This document shows, piece by piece, positions 8,261 to 17,235 of a stretch of 64,000 nucleotides of DNA. Position numbers and translations under genes: made by a program. Numbering within the stretch: position 1 is the first letter of the stretch; every line of letters begins with the position of its first letter. Origin of the DNA: Alteribacter aurantiacus DSM 18675 (GTDB lineage Bacteria > Bacillota > Bacilli > Bacillales > Salisediminibacteriaceae); assembly GCF_000429705.1 (NCBI RefSeq), contig NZ_KE386941.1, forward strand, positions 1,660,530-1,724,529. Direction: 5' to 3'. A model generated the notes under the pieces. That model saw only the letters and a program-made list of their open reading frames with translations. It was not told the origin of the DNA and made no database searches.

Positions 8261-8299
8261 TAAAAAAGACCGAAAAACAGCTGAACTGCTTTTCGGTCT
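8261..8299 (-). terminator. Terminator after yneR
   Basis: GACCGAAAA pairs with TTTTCGGTC around a 13-base loop, followed on the minus strand by six T. Confidence 0.8.
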
Positions 8300-8309
8300 C
8301 CTTACTTAT

Positions 8310-8612
8310 TTACTGTTTTTCTCCTGTTTCGTGAAGATAAACAATTTCTCCGTTGTCTTCATTCAACTCGACGCTCAAGTCTTTATCATCAAAGTACCAT
8401 TCGTCTTTTTTCTCCACATAGAAGGTTACACCGTTCACTTCTTTCGTGACTGCCGGGTCTTCTGGGTCTTTTTTTGCCATGGCTAGGGAGAAACTGCTTT
8501 GGAAGTTACCGCAGCCACCATATCGTACGTAAAAATGGACCGCTTCACCTTCTTCAAGTTCTAACTCTTCTTTAAACCAGTCATACGCTTTATCTGAAAT
8601 TGTAAGTTCCAT
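8310..8612 (-). CDS. yneR: HesB-like protein YneR
   Basis: A 100-residue acidic protein of the HesB/YneR group. Features: MELTISDKAYDWFKEELEL at the start, YVRYGGCGNFQSSFSLAMA with a single conserved Cys in the middle, and the tail EIVYLHETG. A-type iron-sulfur carriers of the same fold have three cysteines; this group keeps one, so a classical cluster-carrier role is not certain. Single gene with a good terminator; a purine-rich site (GGGAAAAAC) precedes the ATG. Cytoplasmic. Confidence 0.8.
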   Translation of the reverse strand: MELTISDKAYDWFKEELELEEGEAVHFYVRYGGCGNFQSSFSLAMAKKDPEDPAVTKEVNGVTFYVEKKDEWYFDDKDLSVELNEDNGEIVYLHETGEKQ

Positions 8613-8710
8613 TGTTTTTCCCTCCAGCTTGTTTGGGTATATGCTTCTGTTCCCTTGTTCAATCTCTCACTAAACCATGATAACCTCGAACCCTGACTGA
8701 ACACAATAGG

Positions 8711-11179
8711 TTAAGCGTTAGTTTGCTCCTTACTCTGATCGATACTCGGCAAGCACAACTTTTTATACCGCTTTACGTAAAAGAAAAAGGCGATTGCCAA
8801 AACGATTGCGGCTACACTGATTAGGAATAAAACACTCTGTCCAAGAAGTACCGGTGAATCCATAAAAATCACGGAACGAAAGCCAAGCACTGAATACGTC
8901 ATGGGGAGCCAGCCGTGCAAGGATTGAAGTGGGGACGCTAATAGTTCGACTGGAAATGTACCTCCACTACCTCCAAGCTGTAGGATTAATAAAATAATCG
9001 CCACAAACCGACCTGGATTATCGAGAACTCCCACAAGCATAAAGATCATACTCATGAACACGAAACTTACTAAGTAGGCAAAACCTACAAATGCTCCCGG
9101 TGAAGAGACGTCCAAATTGAGACCAAACAAAATGAAAAGTAAAAGAATCGATACTTGAACAAATCCAACAATTAAAACAACACCAAACTTACCGAAAAAC
9201 CACTGCGTTCCGTTTGCATGGGGTCCGAGTGGCTCGCGGAATGGGAAAATGATCGATAGTGTTAATGCTCCTACATATAACCCAATGGATAAGAAATACG
9301 GCGTTAGCCCCTCTCCATACGAATAATCACTTTTGGATTGCGTACTTAAAGACTCTACTGGAGAAGATAACATCATTTCATGTTGATGTCCCGGGTCGAG
9401 TTCATTCGTAAATGCACTCACATCCGTGACACGATCGTTCAACTCGCTTGATCCTTCGGCAAGGTCGTCAAGCCCGTTTACCAATCGCTCGCTCGCTTCT
9501 TCTGCATCTGTTAAATTATCCGAGAGTGAGTAGGCGCCATCATGGACACGATTTGCTCCTTCACTTAACTCACCGAGTCCGTTCGTCACTTGTTCAGAAC
9601 GTTGAACGGCAACTCCATATGCGTCTTCCAAAGTAGTCAATCCTTCGTTTACTTTTTGTAATGATTCGTGAAGGTCTTGTTCAATATCGTCCGGATTGAC
9701 TTGTTCATCCATTTTTTCAAGAGACTGTAGCGCTTGTTCAAACGTATCTAATGACTGGTCCACATCATCTAAAACACCGACCATTCGCTCTATATCAACC
9801 GTTGTTTCTTCAATCAGGTCAAAGGCCTCTTCCACATTGGTTAAAAAAGCATCGACCCGATCCTCTCCGGCGGTTACACTTTCTCTAAGGTCATGAACGC
9901 GGTTGTTTATGTTCTCCATTTGGTCATGCAGGCTAGATTGAAGTAGAGGCACATCCTCAAATTGCTTCTGCCCTCGTTCATACCATGAAACCACTTCGTC
10001 ATTCTCATACCATTCTGGCCAATGCTCGTCCAAATAATCAGGTAGTGCTTCGTAGTGATTTTCCACGTCTTCGAGAGTTTCGATCGGCTCTTTCAACAGC
10101 TGTTCCACTTCTAGAAGACTCTCTTCTATTTCATCGATTCTTTGTTTTTTCTCTTCGTAGCCTTCGCCAAGCTCATTTCTCCGCTCGTCTACATCAACAA
10201 CCACCGTTTGAAAGGTTTCTTCTGTTTTTTTCAACCTTTCTTCAATCGTGATCAGCTTCTCTTTTCCATCTTGAAGAGAATCGTTGATTTGACTAACAGA
10301 TTGTTCAAGGTCGGCTGCTTGTGAAAACCAGTGATCAAACTGTTGGCTAGCTTTCTCGAACTCACCGTTTTGTAGAAGCTTTTCAATTTCACCTGTGGTC
10401 TCTCTTACTGTAAAAAAGCTACCCTTCGCTCCTTCAAGCTCATCTGCCTCTTCCACAGCATGAACCACTGATTGCCATTCATTCTTAAGAGTGGTTACAC
10501 CTTCGTTTAGTTCTGACGAGCCTTCTGATAAATCACCGGCTCCTTGATTGATTTTCACAACCGCTTCAAAAAGGCTTTCACCGCCTTCAAAAGCGTCTTC
10601 GTTGCCTCGTTTAATTTGATCGGTCCCTTCTTCTAGCTCAAGAACTTTCTTCGTAAAGGAACTAAAGGAGTCATTTGCGACTTCAATGTAAGCTAACGTA
10701 AGGGCCTCAGCTAGTTCATTTTCCATCGTTTCTATGGCTGTACTGGCAATTTGAGAGCTCACATAGTTGTAATCCTCATTGACCTCGTAAAGTAACGTTC
10801 CTTTAACCGGTTCAGAATCGATGACACTCGCCACATCTTCAGAAAACGTGTCGGGAATAAGCACGTAAAAATAATAATCAAAGTTCTTCATGCCTTCTCT
10901 TGCCGTTTTATTGTCCACAAAATGAAAGTCTAAAGACGGGTCTTTTTTCAACGTCTCAACAAACTCTTCACCCGCTTTTAATTCTTCTCCTTCTACAAAC
11001 GCACCTTGGTCTTCGTTTACAACGGCAACAGGTAGATCTTCAATTTGTCCGTATGGATCCCAAAAGGACCAGATTAAAGCCCCTCCATACAATAAAGGCA
11101 TAAGCATAATTCCAATAAGAGCGATAAGAAGTTTCTTTCGCTGAAGAATGCCTCCAAGTTCATGTTTTAAACCTTTCAT
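8711..11179 (-). CDS. yhgE: YhgE/Pip-family membrane protein
   Basis: An 822-residue membrane protein of the YhgE/Pip (phage infection protein) family, related to EsaA of type VII secretion loci. The first helix (about 17-40) is followed by the hallmark PVAVVNEDQGAFVEG, then a long extracytoplasmic coiled-coil region of about 550 residues (repeats such as LSEGSSELNEG and LAEGSSELNDR), and five C-terminal helices starting near residue 640. Members are often exporters or phage receptors. AAGGAG lies 10 bases before ATG. The gene is controlled in all likelihood by the TetR gene just upstream: two TGACCA-N-TGGTCA type sites stand between the two genes. Confidence 0.85.
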   Translation of the reverse strand: MKGLKHELGGILQRKKLLIALIGIMLMPLLYGGALIWSFWDPYGQIEDLPVAVVNEDQGAFVEGEELKAGEEFVETLKKDPSLDFHFVDNKTAREGMKNFDYYFYVLIPDTFSEDVASVIDSEPVKGTLLYEVNEDYNYVSSQIASTAIETMENELAEALTLAYIEVANDSFSSFTKKVLELEEGTDQIKRGNEDAFEGGESLFEAVVKINQGAGDLSEGSSELNEGVTTLKNEWQSVVHAVEEADELEGAKGSFFTVRETTGEIEKLLQNGEFEKASQQFDHWFSQAADLEQSVSQINDSLQDGKEKLITIEERLKKTEETFQTVVVDVDERRNELGEGYEEKKQRIDEIEESLLEVEQLLKEPIETLEDVENHYEALPDYLDEHWPEWYENDEVVSWYERGQKQFEDVPLLQSSLHDQMENINNRVHDLRESVTAGEDRVDAFLTNVEEAFDLIEETTVDIERMVGVLDDVDQSLDTFEQALQSLEKMDEQVNPDDIEQDLHESLQKVNEGLTTLEDAYGVAVQRSEQVTNGLGELSEGANRVHDGAYSLSDNLTDAEEASERLVNGLDDLAEGSSELNDRVTDVSAFTNELDPGHQHEMMLSSPVESLSTQSKSDYSYGEGLTPYFLSIGLYVGALTLSIIFPFREPLGPHANGTQWFFGKFGVVLIVGFVQVSILLLFILFGLNLDVSSPGAFVGFAYLVSFVFMSMIFMLVGVLDNPGRFVAIILLILQLGGSGGTFPVELLASPLQSLHGWLPMTYSVLGFRSVIFMDSPVLLGQSVLFLISVAAIVLAIAFFFYVKRYKKLCLPSIDQSKEQTNA

Positions 11180-11197
11180 TTATAACGAACTCCTTTT

Positions 11198-11220
11198 TGA
11201 CCATTCTGTTTACATGGTCA
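11198..11220. promoter_or_regulatory. TetR operator upstream of yhgE, site 1
   Basis: TGACCA (11198-11203) and TGGTCA (11215-11220) form an inverted repeat in front of the yhgE start. The same arms occur in the operator upstream of the TetR gene. Confidence 0.75.
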
Positions 11221-11238
11221 TTTTTTAAAAGATATAAA

Positions 11239-11267
11239 AAATGACCATTTTGTTCAATTAGTCATTT
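11239..11267. promoter_or_regulatory. TetR operator upstream of yhgE, site 2
   Basis: ATGACCA (11241-11247) and TAGTCAT (11259-11265) form a second, imperfect inverted repeat of the same type. Confidence 0.65.
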
Positions 11268-11273
11268 ATTAGT

Positions 11274-11302
11274 AAAAAAAAGAGACAATACTACATCTCT
11301 TT
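11274..11302 (-). terminator. Terminator overlapping the end of the TetR gene
   Basis: AAAGAGA and TCTCTTT pair around a 10-base loop, with a T run on the minus strand. The stem includes the last codons of the TetR gene. Confidence 0.6.
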
Positions 11303-11875
11303 ATTGTGAACAAGGGCATACATGAAATGCTGATCGAGAAGATGGGCAATCGCTTTTTTCCCGAGCGGTCCGTATTTTTCCTCATAATCAAACACGAGTG
11401 CCATGTACTGTTTATAGAGTAGGAAGGCCGCAATTCTTGGATTCGACGTATAGATTTTATCTTGCTCTAGTGCAGCAATGAGCTGCTTTTCCAAACAACC
11501 AATGATCGCATCTTCCACTTTGTCCATGGCTCGCTTAGAGTGGTCTGTACCAAACATGCGGACCTCGTTGGTAAGCTTCATCATGACTTGATGGTCTTTT
11601 CTGAACTCTAAAAGTTCATACAAAGCGGAATGGAGGTTTTCAGACACCGATTGTTCAGGAACAATACAGTTGAAAAAGATATTTTCCATTTCTGAAATGA
11701 TTTGTTGCAAAACGGCATCAAAGAGATCTTCTTTATTTTTAAACGTCGTATAAATCGTTCCTTTCCCCACACCGGCCAAAGCAGCAACCTTGTCCATTGT
11801 TGTTCCTTTAAAGCCGTACATGGAAAAAGCTGAAGCTGCCCCATCCAAAATAAGTTTCCGTTTGTTTTCAAGCAT
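11291..11875 (-). CDS. TetR-family repressor of yhgE (YhgD-like)
   Basis: A 194-residue TetR-family regulator. The N-terminal helix-turn-helix is clear: KLILDGAASAFSMYGFKGTT, then MDKVAALAGVGKGTIYTTFKNKEDLF (about residues 8-50). The rest is the helical ligand-binding domain. The start at 11875 (MLENKRKLIL) has AAGGGA 8 bases upstream; an earlier in-frame start would put coding sequence through the operator. A perfect 12-bp inverted repeat lies just upstream at 11901-11931 and the same half sites recur before yhgE, so autoregulation and control of yhgE are likely. The gene order equals yhgD-yhgE of B. subtilis. Confidence 0.85.
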   Translation of the reverse strand: MLENKRKLILDGAASAFSMYGFKGTTMDKVAALAGVGKGTIYTTFKNKEDLFDAVLQQIISEMENIFFNCIVPEQSVSENLHSALYELLEFRKDHQVMMKLTNEVRMFGTDHSKRAMDKVEDAIIGCLEKQLIAALEQDKIYTSNPRIAAFLLYKQYMALVFDYEEKYGPLGKKAIAHLLDQHFMYALVHNKEM

Positions 11876-11900
11876 GCGACTGTTCCCTTCTACCGAAAAT

Positions 11901-11931
11901 AAAATGACCAAAATGCTCATTTGGTCATTTT
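11901..11931. promoter_or_regulatory. TetR operator upstream of the TetR gene
   Basis: A perfect inverted repeat with 12-bp arms: AAAATGACCAAA (11901-11912) and TTTGGTCATTTT (11920-11931), with a 7-base centre. It shares the TGACCA/TGGTCA core with the two sites before yhgE. Confidence 0.85.
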
Positions 11932-11967
11932 GTTCTCATTCTAGTCTACTCGTTTCTCAACTAAAAT

Positions 11968-12204
11968 TCAACCGCCACTCACAGGGGGAATAAACGCAAT
12001 CGTATCCCCAGCTTTCACTTTGTCATCACCATTGGCGTACTCTTCATTCACCGCAGGCATGGCTTGATCGATGGCATTTAAATTAGGATGCTTTTCTTTA
12101 AGGATGGCGCGGACGTCCGATACGGTTCCTTCTTCCAACGAAAGGTCAAGTTCCCTCGCACCAGCCGCATCTTCCAATTCAGCAAACAACAATACTCGAA
12201 TCAT
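11968..12204 (-). CDS. moaD: MoaD, molybdopterin synthase small subunit
   Basis: A 78-residue ubiquitin-fold protein ending in the diagnostic Gly-Gly (IAFIPPVSGG). That C-terminus is adenylated and then thiocarboxylated and donates sulfur to precursor Z in molybdopterin synthase, together with MoaE. AAGGAGG lies 7 bases before the ATG. Its start overlaps the end of moaE by 4 bases (ATGA), the last step of a four-gene operon moeA-mobB-moaE-moaD. Confidence 0.93.
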   Translation of the reverse strand: MIRVLLFAELEDAAGARELDLSLEEGTVSDVRAILKEKHPNLNAIDQAMPAVNEEYANGDDKVKAGDTIAFIPPVSGG

Positions 12205-12662
12205 ATAAGGTCCTCCTTTCTTGGCTTCCCACTTGGATACGCGGTCGTTTCTCGTTGGTCACCGATCCACTTCGTTCCGTCTTCCCAATGTTCTTTTTTC
12301 CATATTGGCACGATTTCTTTTATCCGCTCAATAGCGTAACGGCAGCCGTCAAAGGAATCTCCTCTGTGTGGGGTCGATACGGCAATCACTACAGCAACAT
12401 CGCTGATCGCCAGTTCCCCTATTCGGTGGACAATGGACACTTTCGCATCAGGGAATTTCTGGATGATTTCATCTCCGATTTGTGCGAGCTTTTTTTCAGC
12501 CATCGGCACGTATGCGTCGTATTTTAAATAAAGAGTCCGTTTTCCTTTCGTCATTTCCCGAACGGTTCCAATAAACGTATTGATTGCACCTGCATTTCGG
12601 TCCTCTACCTGTTCTATTACTCGTCCGACGTCAATCGGCGCATCTGTTATTTTAAACACCAT
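12201..12662 (-). CDS. moaE: MoaE, molybdopterin synthase large subunit
   Basis: A 153-residue protein with the MoaE signatures AGAINTFIGTVREMTKGKRT, LYLKYDAYVPMAEKKL, VSIVHRIGELAI, VVIAVSTPHRGDSFDGCRYAIERIK and PIWKKEHWEDG (the catalytic lysines are in the last segment). It forms the heterotetramer with MoaD that makes molybdopterin. The start at ATG 12662 follows GGAGGGG; the upstream TTG would use that site as codons. The gene overlaps mobB by 11 bases, consistent with translational coupling. Confidence 0.93.
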   Translation of the reverse strand: MVFKITDAPIDVGRVIEQVEDRNAGAINTFIGTVREMTKGKRTLYLKYDAYVPMAEKKLAQIGDEIIQKFPDAKVSIVHRIGELAISDVAVVIAVSTPHRGDSFDGCRYAIERIKEIVPIWKKEHWEDGTKWIGDQRETTAYPSGKPRKEDLI

Positions 12663-13173
12663 GATCCCCTCCAAAAACCAACTCTGTCAATGTTTTGATT
12701 ACTGTTTCTGTGTCATGAATATGAATAGCCACTCGTTCTTGTTGAATAAAAAAGTCCACATCTGTTTCTTCCCAACAGACGATCGCTTGAACATTTTTAC
12801 TTTTCCCGACCAGATGCCGATCTCCCGCGTTTCGAACGAGAACGGCTTTCGGATAAGCTGCTCCTTTATATCCTTCAATAAGGAGAACGTCCGGGGATGT
12901 GTGAGCAACCAGGTCAACCATCGCTTCAAGAGGTGCCGGGGTAGAGCCGATCCACTGAAACTCATTTCGTGAGACCACTACGGTATTCTCTGCTCCGGCA
13001 CTTCGAAATCGGCCGCTGTCTTTTTCCAAATCAGCACATTCTAGTGGTTGCTCGTGCCCGTGGTGCTTGATGATGCTTACGGTTCGGTTCATGGTAGTGA
13101 GCTGTTTGATCCAGGCTTCCAAAAGCGTCGTTTTGCCGCTGTTTGAATAGCCGGTTACTTGAAAGATGTTCAT
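12652..13173 (-). CDS. mobB: MobB, molybdopterin-guanine dinucleotide biosynthesis protein
   Basis: A 173-residue P-loop GTP-binding protein. Walker A is at the N-terminus (QVTGYSNSGKTTLLEAWI), with a Walker B-like DVLLIEGYKGAAYPK near residue 95-110. MobB assists attachment of GMP to molybdenum cofactor. The gene is immediately downstream of moeA (stop and start adjacent) and overlaps moaE. No mobA, moaA or moaC is in the window; these must be elsewhere. Cytoplasmic. Confidence 0.92.
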   Translation of the reverse strand: MNIFQVTGYSNSGKTTLLEAWIKQLTTMNRTVSIIKHHGHEQPLECADLEKDSGRFRSAGAENTVVVSRNEFQWIGSTPAPLEAMVDLVAHTSPDVLLIEGYKGAAYPKAVLVRNAGDRHLVGKSKNVQAIVCWEETDVDFFIQQERVAIHIHDTETVIKTLTELVFGGDHGV

Positions 13174-14460
13174 TTATCTTTTCTCCGGTAAGACGAGTGG
13201 TGTTTCGGAGCCTTGTCCACCTATGAGAAGGACGTCCACCTGCTCACCGGCTTTGTACCCGCGACTGCCCCCAGGCAACACGGTGAAGCACGTGGTATGG
13301 GCAAGGGAGGTGACTGTGGATGATTTGTCAAAGCCCACTGGCCCAGTCGTTAGTGTGCCGTCGTTTGTGTAACCGACTTCGCTTCGAATAAAGCGGGTAA
13401 ATGGGTTCGGCTTCGGAAAGTCCTTTGTGAGTGTGGCTTTTGTTTGGGTTAAAAACGGCGTCTTGGAGCCCAAAAACGTTTGGATCACTGGGCGGGTGTA
13501 TAACTCGAAGCCTACAAAGCATGCACTCGGGTTTCCCGACAGCCCAAAGAGGAAGGTTCCGTCCAGCTCCGCGACGGTGGTCACACTTCCGGGACGCTGG
13601 GCGATTTTGTTAAATAAGACACGAGCGCCGAGCTTCTCGTAAATGGCAGGCAGAAAATCGAAGTCGCCCACGCTTACGCCTCCGGTTGTGATGAGCATGT
13701 CTACGTCTTTAAGCGATTCAGATATGGCGTGATAGCACGGATCAAAGTCATCGGCCAGTTTTCCGTAATAGCGGGCGGTCGCTCCGGCCTCTTCGACTTG
13801 CGCCGCTATCATATAGGCGTTGCTGTTTCTAATTTTCCCCGGTTCCATCGGCTCGTCTACTTCTAGAAGTTCTGTTCCGGTTGCGAAAATGCCTACCACC
13901 GGCCTTTTTATGACGTTGATTTTGGCATAGCCGAATGTGGCGAGTACTGCCTTTACACCGGCTGTGATGCGTGTTCCTGCTTGGATTAAGGGGTCTCCTT
14001 CTTTCGTTTCTTCTCCTTTAAACGAAACAAAGTCCCCTTTTTTAAATGGTCGTTTGATTTCTATGTATGTTTTTCCGTCTTTTTTCACTTCATTCGTAAG
14101 CTCAAACATGCAAATGGCGTCACAACCGTCAGGCATCATCGTCCCTGTCATGACGCGAACAGCTTGTCCTTGTTTTGTGACGGGCTTTGCCACATGCCCC
14201 GCTCCGACTGTCTCCATCACTTCCAAGAGTACAGGAGTTTCGGAGGTAGCATGGGTCGTATCTTCACTTTGGACGGCAAACCCGTCTAGAGGTGAGCGAT
14301 CAAAGGGCGGGATGTCATGATCCGCGTAGATCGGTTCGGCAAGTGTTCGATTATCTGCCTCTTGAATCGTCACCGTTTCTGTTTTGGTGCTTTTTTTCGC
14401 CAATTCTATGACCCGCTTTTGGGCTTCGGGCACAGGGATCGGTGTTCGTTTCTCGATCAT
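13174..14460 (-). CDS. moeA: MoeA, molybdopterin molybdenumtransferase
   Basis: A 428-residue protein with MoeA domains in order: N-terminal part ADHDIPPFDRSPLDGFAV, beta-domain VRVMTGTMMPDGCDAICMFE, MogA-like domain with the motif DMLITTGGVSVGDFDFLP and LFGLSGNPSACFVGFEL, and a C-terminal beta-barrel. It inserts molybdate into adenylylated molybdopterin. ATG 14460 has AAGGTG 8 bases upstream; a GTG three codons before it is a less likely start. It is the first gene of the moeA-mobB-moaE-moaD transcript. No molybdenum riboswitch was recognised upstream. Confidence 0.93.
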   Translation of the reverse strand: MIEKRTPIPVPEAQKRVIELAKKSTKTETVTIQEADNRTLAEPIYADHDIPPFDRSPLDGFAVQSEDTTHATSETPVLLEVMETVGAGHVAKPVTKQGQAVRVMTGTMMPDGCDAICMFELTNEVKKDGKTYIEIKRPFKKGDFVSFKGEETKEGDPLIQAGTRITAGVKAVLATFGYAKINVIKRPVVGIFATGTELLEVDEPMEPGKIRNSNAYMIAAQVEEAGATARYYGKLADDFDPCYHAISESLKDVDMLITTGGVSVGDFDFLPAIYEKLGARVLFNKIAQRPGSVTTVAELDGTFLFGLSGNPSACFVGFELYTRPVIQTFLGSKTPFLTQTKATLTKDFPKPNPFTRFIRSEVGYTNDGTLTTGPVGFDKSSTVTSLAHTTCFTVLPGGSRGYKAGEQVDVLLIGGQGSETPLVLPEKR

Positions 14461-14562
14461 GATGGTCACACCTTTCGAGCTTGTTTCCTCTAGGATAGCA
14501 ACGAATCTTCTAACTTTCCAGATAATTGTGTGAGTCGAATGGAAATGAAGAGATTTTTGATA

Positions 14563-14597
14563 GAAAAAAAGAGCAAAGTCCCTTGGACTTTGCTCAC
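14563..14597 (-). terminator. Terminator after the SCO gene
   Basis: GAGCAAAGTCC and GGACTTTGCTC form a perfect 11-bp stem, followed by seven T on the minus strand. Confidence 0.9.
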
Positions 14598-14600
14598 CAT

Positions 14601-15224
14601 TTATCGTTGCAAGTATTTCAAATCGGCTGTGATGGCTTCTAGGTCGAAGCCTTGCTCGCCTCGGTAAAACCGAATCACATCGCCTTCTTCGTCAAAAAGA
14701 TAAAAGCGTGTTGGATGTACGATGTCGTTTTCAACAGGCTCGACACGAGTGAAGAGTGCTGGTGCAAGGTCGTCTTGAAGGAACTCAGGATCGTAACCGG
14801 TTAGAAGCTGCCAGTTATCAAAATGAGCACCGTACGATTCTGCGTAGTCTTCTAGTCGTTCCGGTGTGTCAAAGTCAGGGTCAACGGTAAAGGATACGAT
14901 GTTAACTCCTTCAATCCCTTCCTCGTCCATGGCTTGTTGAACTTGAACCATGTTTGGTGTCATCGTCATACAAACGGTCGGACACCGAGTAAAGATTGTT
15001 TTAACGAGTGTTTTAGATCCTTTAAGGTCCTCATTCGTTACGGTTTCACCGTCTTGATTAACTGCTTCAAATTCAGGCATTCTCCAATGATGCTCTTCTT
15101 CCCGTTCCACTTCTGTCAAATCGACGATCGCTTCCGATTCTGCGGCCGGGTCAGAGTACAAAAAGCTGCATCCGGCAAGGACCGTGAGTAAAGCAAGGGC
15201 AGCCAAAAAAACGAACTGTTTCAT
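14601..15224 (-). CDS. SCO1/SenC-family copper chaperone lipoprotein
   Basis: A 207-residue lipoprotein: signal peptide with lipobox VLAGC (Cys19), then a thioredoxin-like domain with the copper ligands C81-P-T-V-C85 and a later histidine in VHPTRFYLF (about residue 168). SCO proteins deliver or reduce the CuA site of cytochrome c oxidase outside the membrane. The start at 15224 follows GAGAGGAC; the frame is open for 30 more codons upstream, but that part overlaps the end of ctaG in another frame. The adjacent ctaG supports a role in terminal oxidase assembly. Similar to B. subtilis YpmQ. Confidence 0.88.
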   Translation of the reverse strand: MKQFVFLAALALLTVLAGCSFLYSDPAAESEAIVDLTEVEREEEHHWRMPEFEAVNQDGETVTNEDLKGSKTLVKTIFTRCPTVCMTMTPNMVQVQQAMDEEGIEGVNIVSFTVDPDFDTPERLEDYAESYGAHFDNWQLLTGYDPEFLQDDLAPALFTRVEPVENDIVHPTRFYLFDEEGDVIRFYRGEQGFDLEAITADLKYLQR

Positions 15225-15252
15225 GTATTGCGTCCTCTCTTTCTTTTCCCGC

Positions 15253-16176
15253 TTAATTGGTTTGAACCATTTCATATTCTTGCAATTCTTCTTTTGCATT
15301 GTCAGACTTGTCACGGTTCATCCACTGCTTAAAGATCGTTCCAATCGCAATCCCGTATACAAGTTCTTGAACGACTTTCATGATCGCTCCGCCTAATTGT
15401 TGATCATGTAAAGGGCTTAATGGTGGCAAGGAACCGTCACCTGCGAAAAGTTCATAAGGAATCTCTGTTCCAGCAGGTAAACAATACGCCATGGCAATTG
15501 CCCAGGTGCTAGGATCGGTGTAAGTGTCGTACAACGGCTCGCCAGCAAAAATGATCAATGCACAGGCAGGTGTGATCAATACACCATTACCAAACATATA
15601 ACCGATCTTTTTCAATTCGGAAAGCTCATAGCGTGTTTTAATTCTAGGAACGAGGTGCCACCACATGAGCGTTGCAGCCCCGAACATTGCAAGTTGATAG
15701 ATGTTATGAGCACCTTCGTTTGTTAATAACCGATCAAACATAAACGGCATGTGATAAATTGAGAACATGGCGTTGAACAATAACAGACCAATGATCGCGT
15801 TTCCGAAGAACCTCCCAAAAACTTTAAGGGATTTATGTTTGGCCAACGGCTGGAACACCCAAGATGGGATTCCCAATAAAAGCAATGGCGGTGCCATTAA
15901 ATAAACGATCGCCATACTAAACATGTGCATGCTTAACATCATGTGACCTAAGACATATAATGGTCCACCAAATCCGAAATAAACAGCGATAAGGCCTAAG
16001 TGAAAGTATACCTTCCTACTCGTTGGCACAGGCTTTGCACCTTCAAATTTATGTCGCAAAGGTCCAGTGACCCAGAAGTATAATGCTGAAAATAAAAGCA
16101 ATACGACTATGAGTTCAGGAGTCCAAATACTCCATGCCGGGAAGCTTGAAAAATACGTTTCAATAAACTGACCCAA
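15253..16176 (-). CDS. ctaG: CtaG, cytochrome c oxidase assembly factor
   Basis: A 307-residue integral membrane protein with about seven helices, of the caa3-type CtaG family (not the Cox11 type). Conserved histidines and glycines are visible in FGGPLYVLGHMMLSMHMFSM and WWHLVPR. It is needed for active caa3 oxidase, probably in copper insertion. Start codon TTG at 16176 with AAAGGAG 9 bases upstream. The SCO gene lies 28 bases downstream on the same strand, probably one transcript. Confidence 0.88.
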   Translation of the reverse strand: MGQFIETYFSSFPAWSIWTPELIVVLLLFSALYFWVTGPLRHKFEGAKPVPTSRKVYFHLGLIAVYFGFGGPLYVLGHMMLSMHMFSMAIVYLMAPPLLLLGIPSWVFQPLAKHKSLKVFGRFFGNAIIGLLLFNAMFSIYHMPFMFDRLLTNEGAHNIYQLAMFGAATLMWWHLVPRIKTRYELSELKKIGYMFGNGVLITPACALIIFAGEPLYDTYTDPSTWAIAMAYCLPAGTEIPYELFAGDGSLPPLSPLHDQQLGGAIMKVVQELVYGIAIGTIFKQWMNRDKSDNAKEELQEYEMVQTN

Positions 16177-16294
16177 CGTGCCTCACTCCTTTACAAAAGA
16201 TTAAAGTTCACTAACAATCATCTATGTTATACTGAAAATCCAAAATTGAATTTGAACATACAAACTCCTATCATTCTAACAGAACGAGGGTTTG

Positions 16295-16300
16295 TATAAT
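16295..16300 (+). promoter_or_regulatory. Possible -10 box of the HAD phosphatase gene
   Basis: A consensus TATAAT stands about 100 bases upstream of the ATG at 16399. No good -35 hexamer is seen at 17 bases, so this is a weak call. Confidence 0.35.
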
Positions 16301-16398
16301 ATAGTTATAACACGATTTCACAGAAACGACTAACTTCTCATTTAACCACCGCTGACAGGTTTTCCCTTCCTGTTTGGGACAAAAAGGAGGCAATATCC

Positions 16399-17232
16399 AT
16401 GGAAAAACATCTCATTGCCGTTGATTTAGACGGCACACTACTTACAGATAATAAAACGATTTCACTTAGAAACCGGGCAGCTCTTGCAAAAGCTCGTGAA
16501 TTAGGTCACCAAGTAGTGATCGCTACAGGTCGTCCATACCGTGCGAGTGGTCAATACTACAAAGAACTCTTTTTGGATACACCGATTGTCAACTTTAATG
16601 GCGCCTTTGTCCATCACCCAAAAGACCGACAATTCGAACCATCTCACCAACCTCTCGATAATAAAACGGCCAAAACGATCATTGAAACGTGTGAAGCGTT
16701 TAACGTGAAAAACATGATGGTCGAAGTCATGGATGATTTTTATCTTCGTCATTTAAACCGGGGGTTCGCTGAGGCGTTTACCATTGGAAGTTCACCTGTA
16801 GACTACGGAAAGCTTGAGAAACTGCTTCATCACGATCCTACATCTATTCTGGTTCATCCCGAGGAAGGGCAAGAAGATGAGCTCACTCGCCTTCTCGGTC
16901 AAGCCCATGCTGAAGTCACAGAGCAACGAAATTGGGGTGCTCCTTGGAATGTGATTGAAATTACAAAAGGGGGCGTAAGTAAGGCATCAGGCTTACAAAA
17001 GGTAGCCTCTCATTTAGGGATTCCGCGAGAGCGAATTATCGCGTTTGGTGATGAAAACAACGACCTTGAAATGATTGATTACGTTGGTACCGGTGTGGCT
17101 ATGAGCAATGCGATTGATGAGTTGAAAGCCATCGCGAATGAGATTACGTACTCAAACGAAGAAGACGGGATTGCTCGCTTTCTTGAAGAACGTTTGAGCT
17201 TTACAACAAACACTTCTAAATTAGCTCGGTAA
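16399..17232 (+). CDS. Cof-type HAD phosphatase
   Basis: A 277-residue cytoplasmic HAD-superfamily hydrolase of the Cof/type IIB group. Motif I is DLDGTLLTD with nucleophile Asp9 and acid/base Asp11; motif II IATGRP near residue 42; motif III lysine in KGGVSKASGL (about 195-205); motif IV AFGDENNDLEMI (about 214-225), which binds magnesium. Such enzymes remove phosphate from sugar phosphates, FMN or pyridoxal phosphate; the substrate cannot be told. AAGGAGG lies 9-10 bases before ATG. Single gene divergent from ctaG, followed by a palindrome and a terminator. Confidence 0.88.
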   Translation: MEKHLIAVDLDGTLLTDNKTISLRNRAALAKARELGHQVVIATGRPYRASGQYYKELFLDTPIVNFNGAFVHHPKDRQFEPSHQPLDNKTAKTIIETCEAFNVKNMMVEVMDDFYLRHLNRGFAEAFTIGSSPVDYGKLEKLLHHDPTSILVHPEEGQEDELTRLLGQAHAEVTEQRNWGAPWNVIEITKGGVSKASGLQKVASHLGIPRERIIAFGDENNDLEMIDYVGTGVAMSNAIDELKAIANEITYSNEEDGIARFLEERLSFTTNTSKLAR

Positions 17233-17235
17233 TGG

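Noticed and set aside
14461..14562. Molybdenum cofactor riboswitch before moeA
   Set aside because: The interval is short and shows no recognisable conserved fold.
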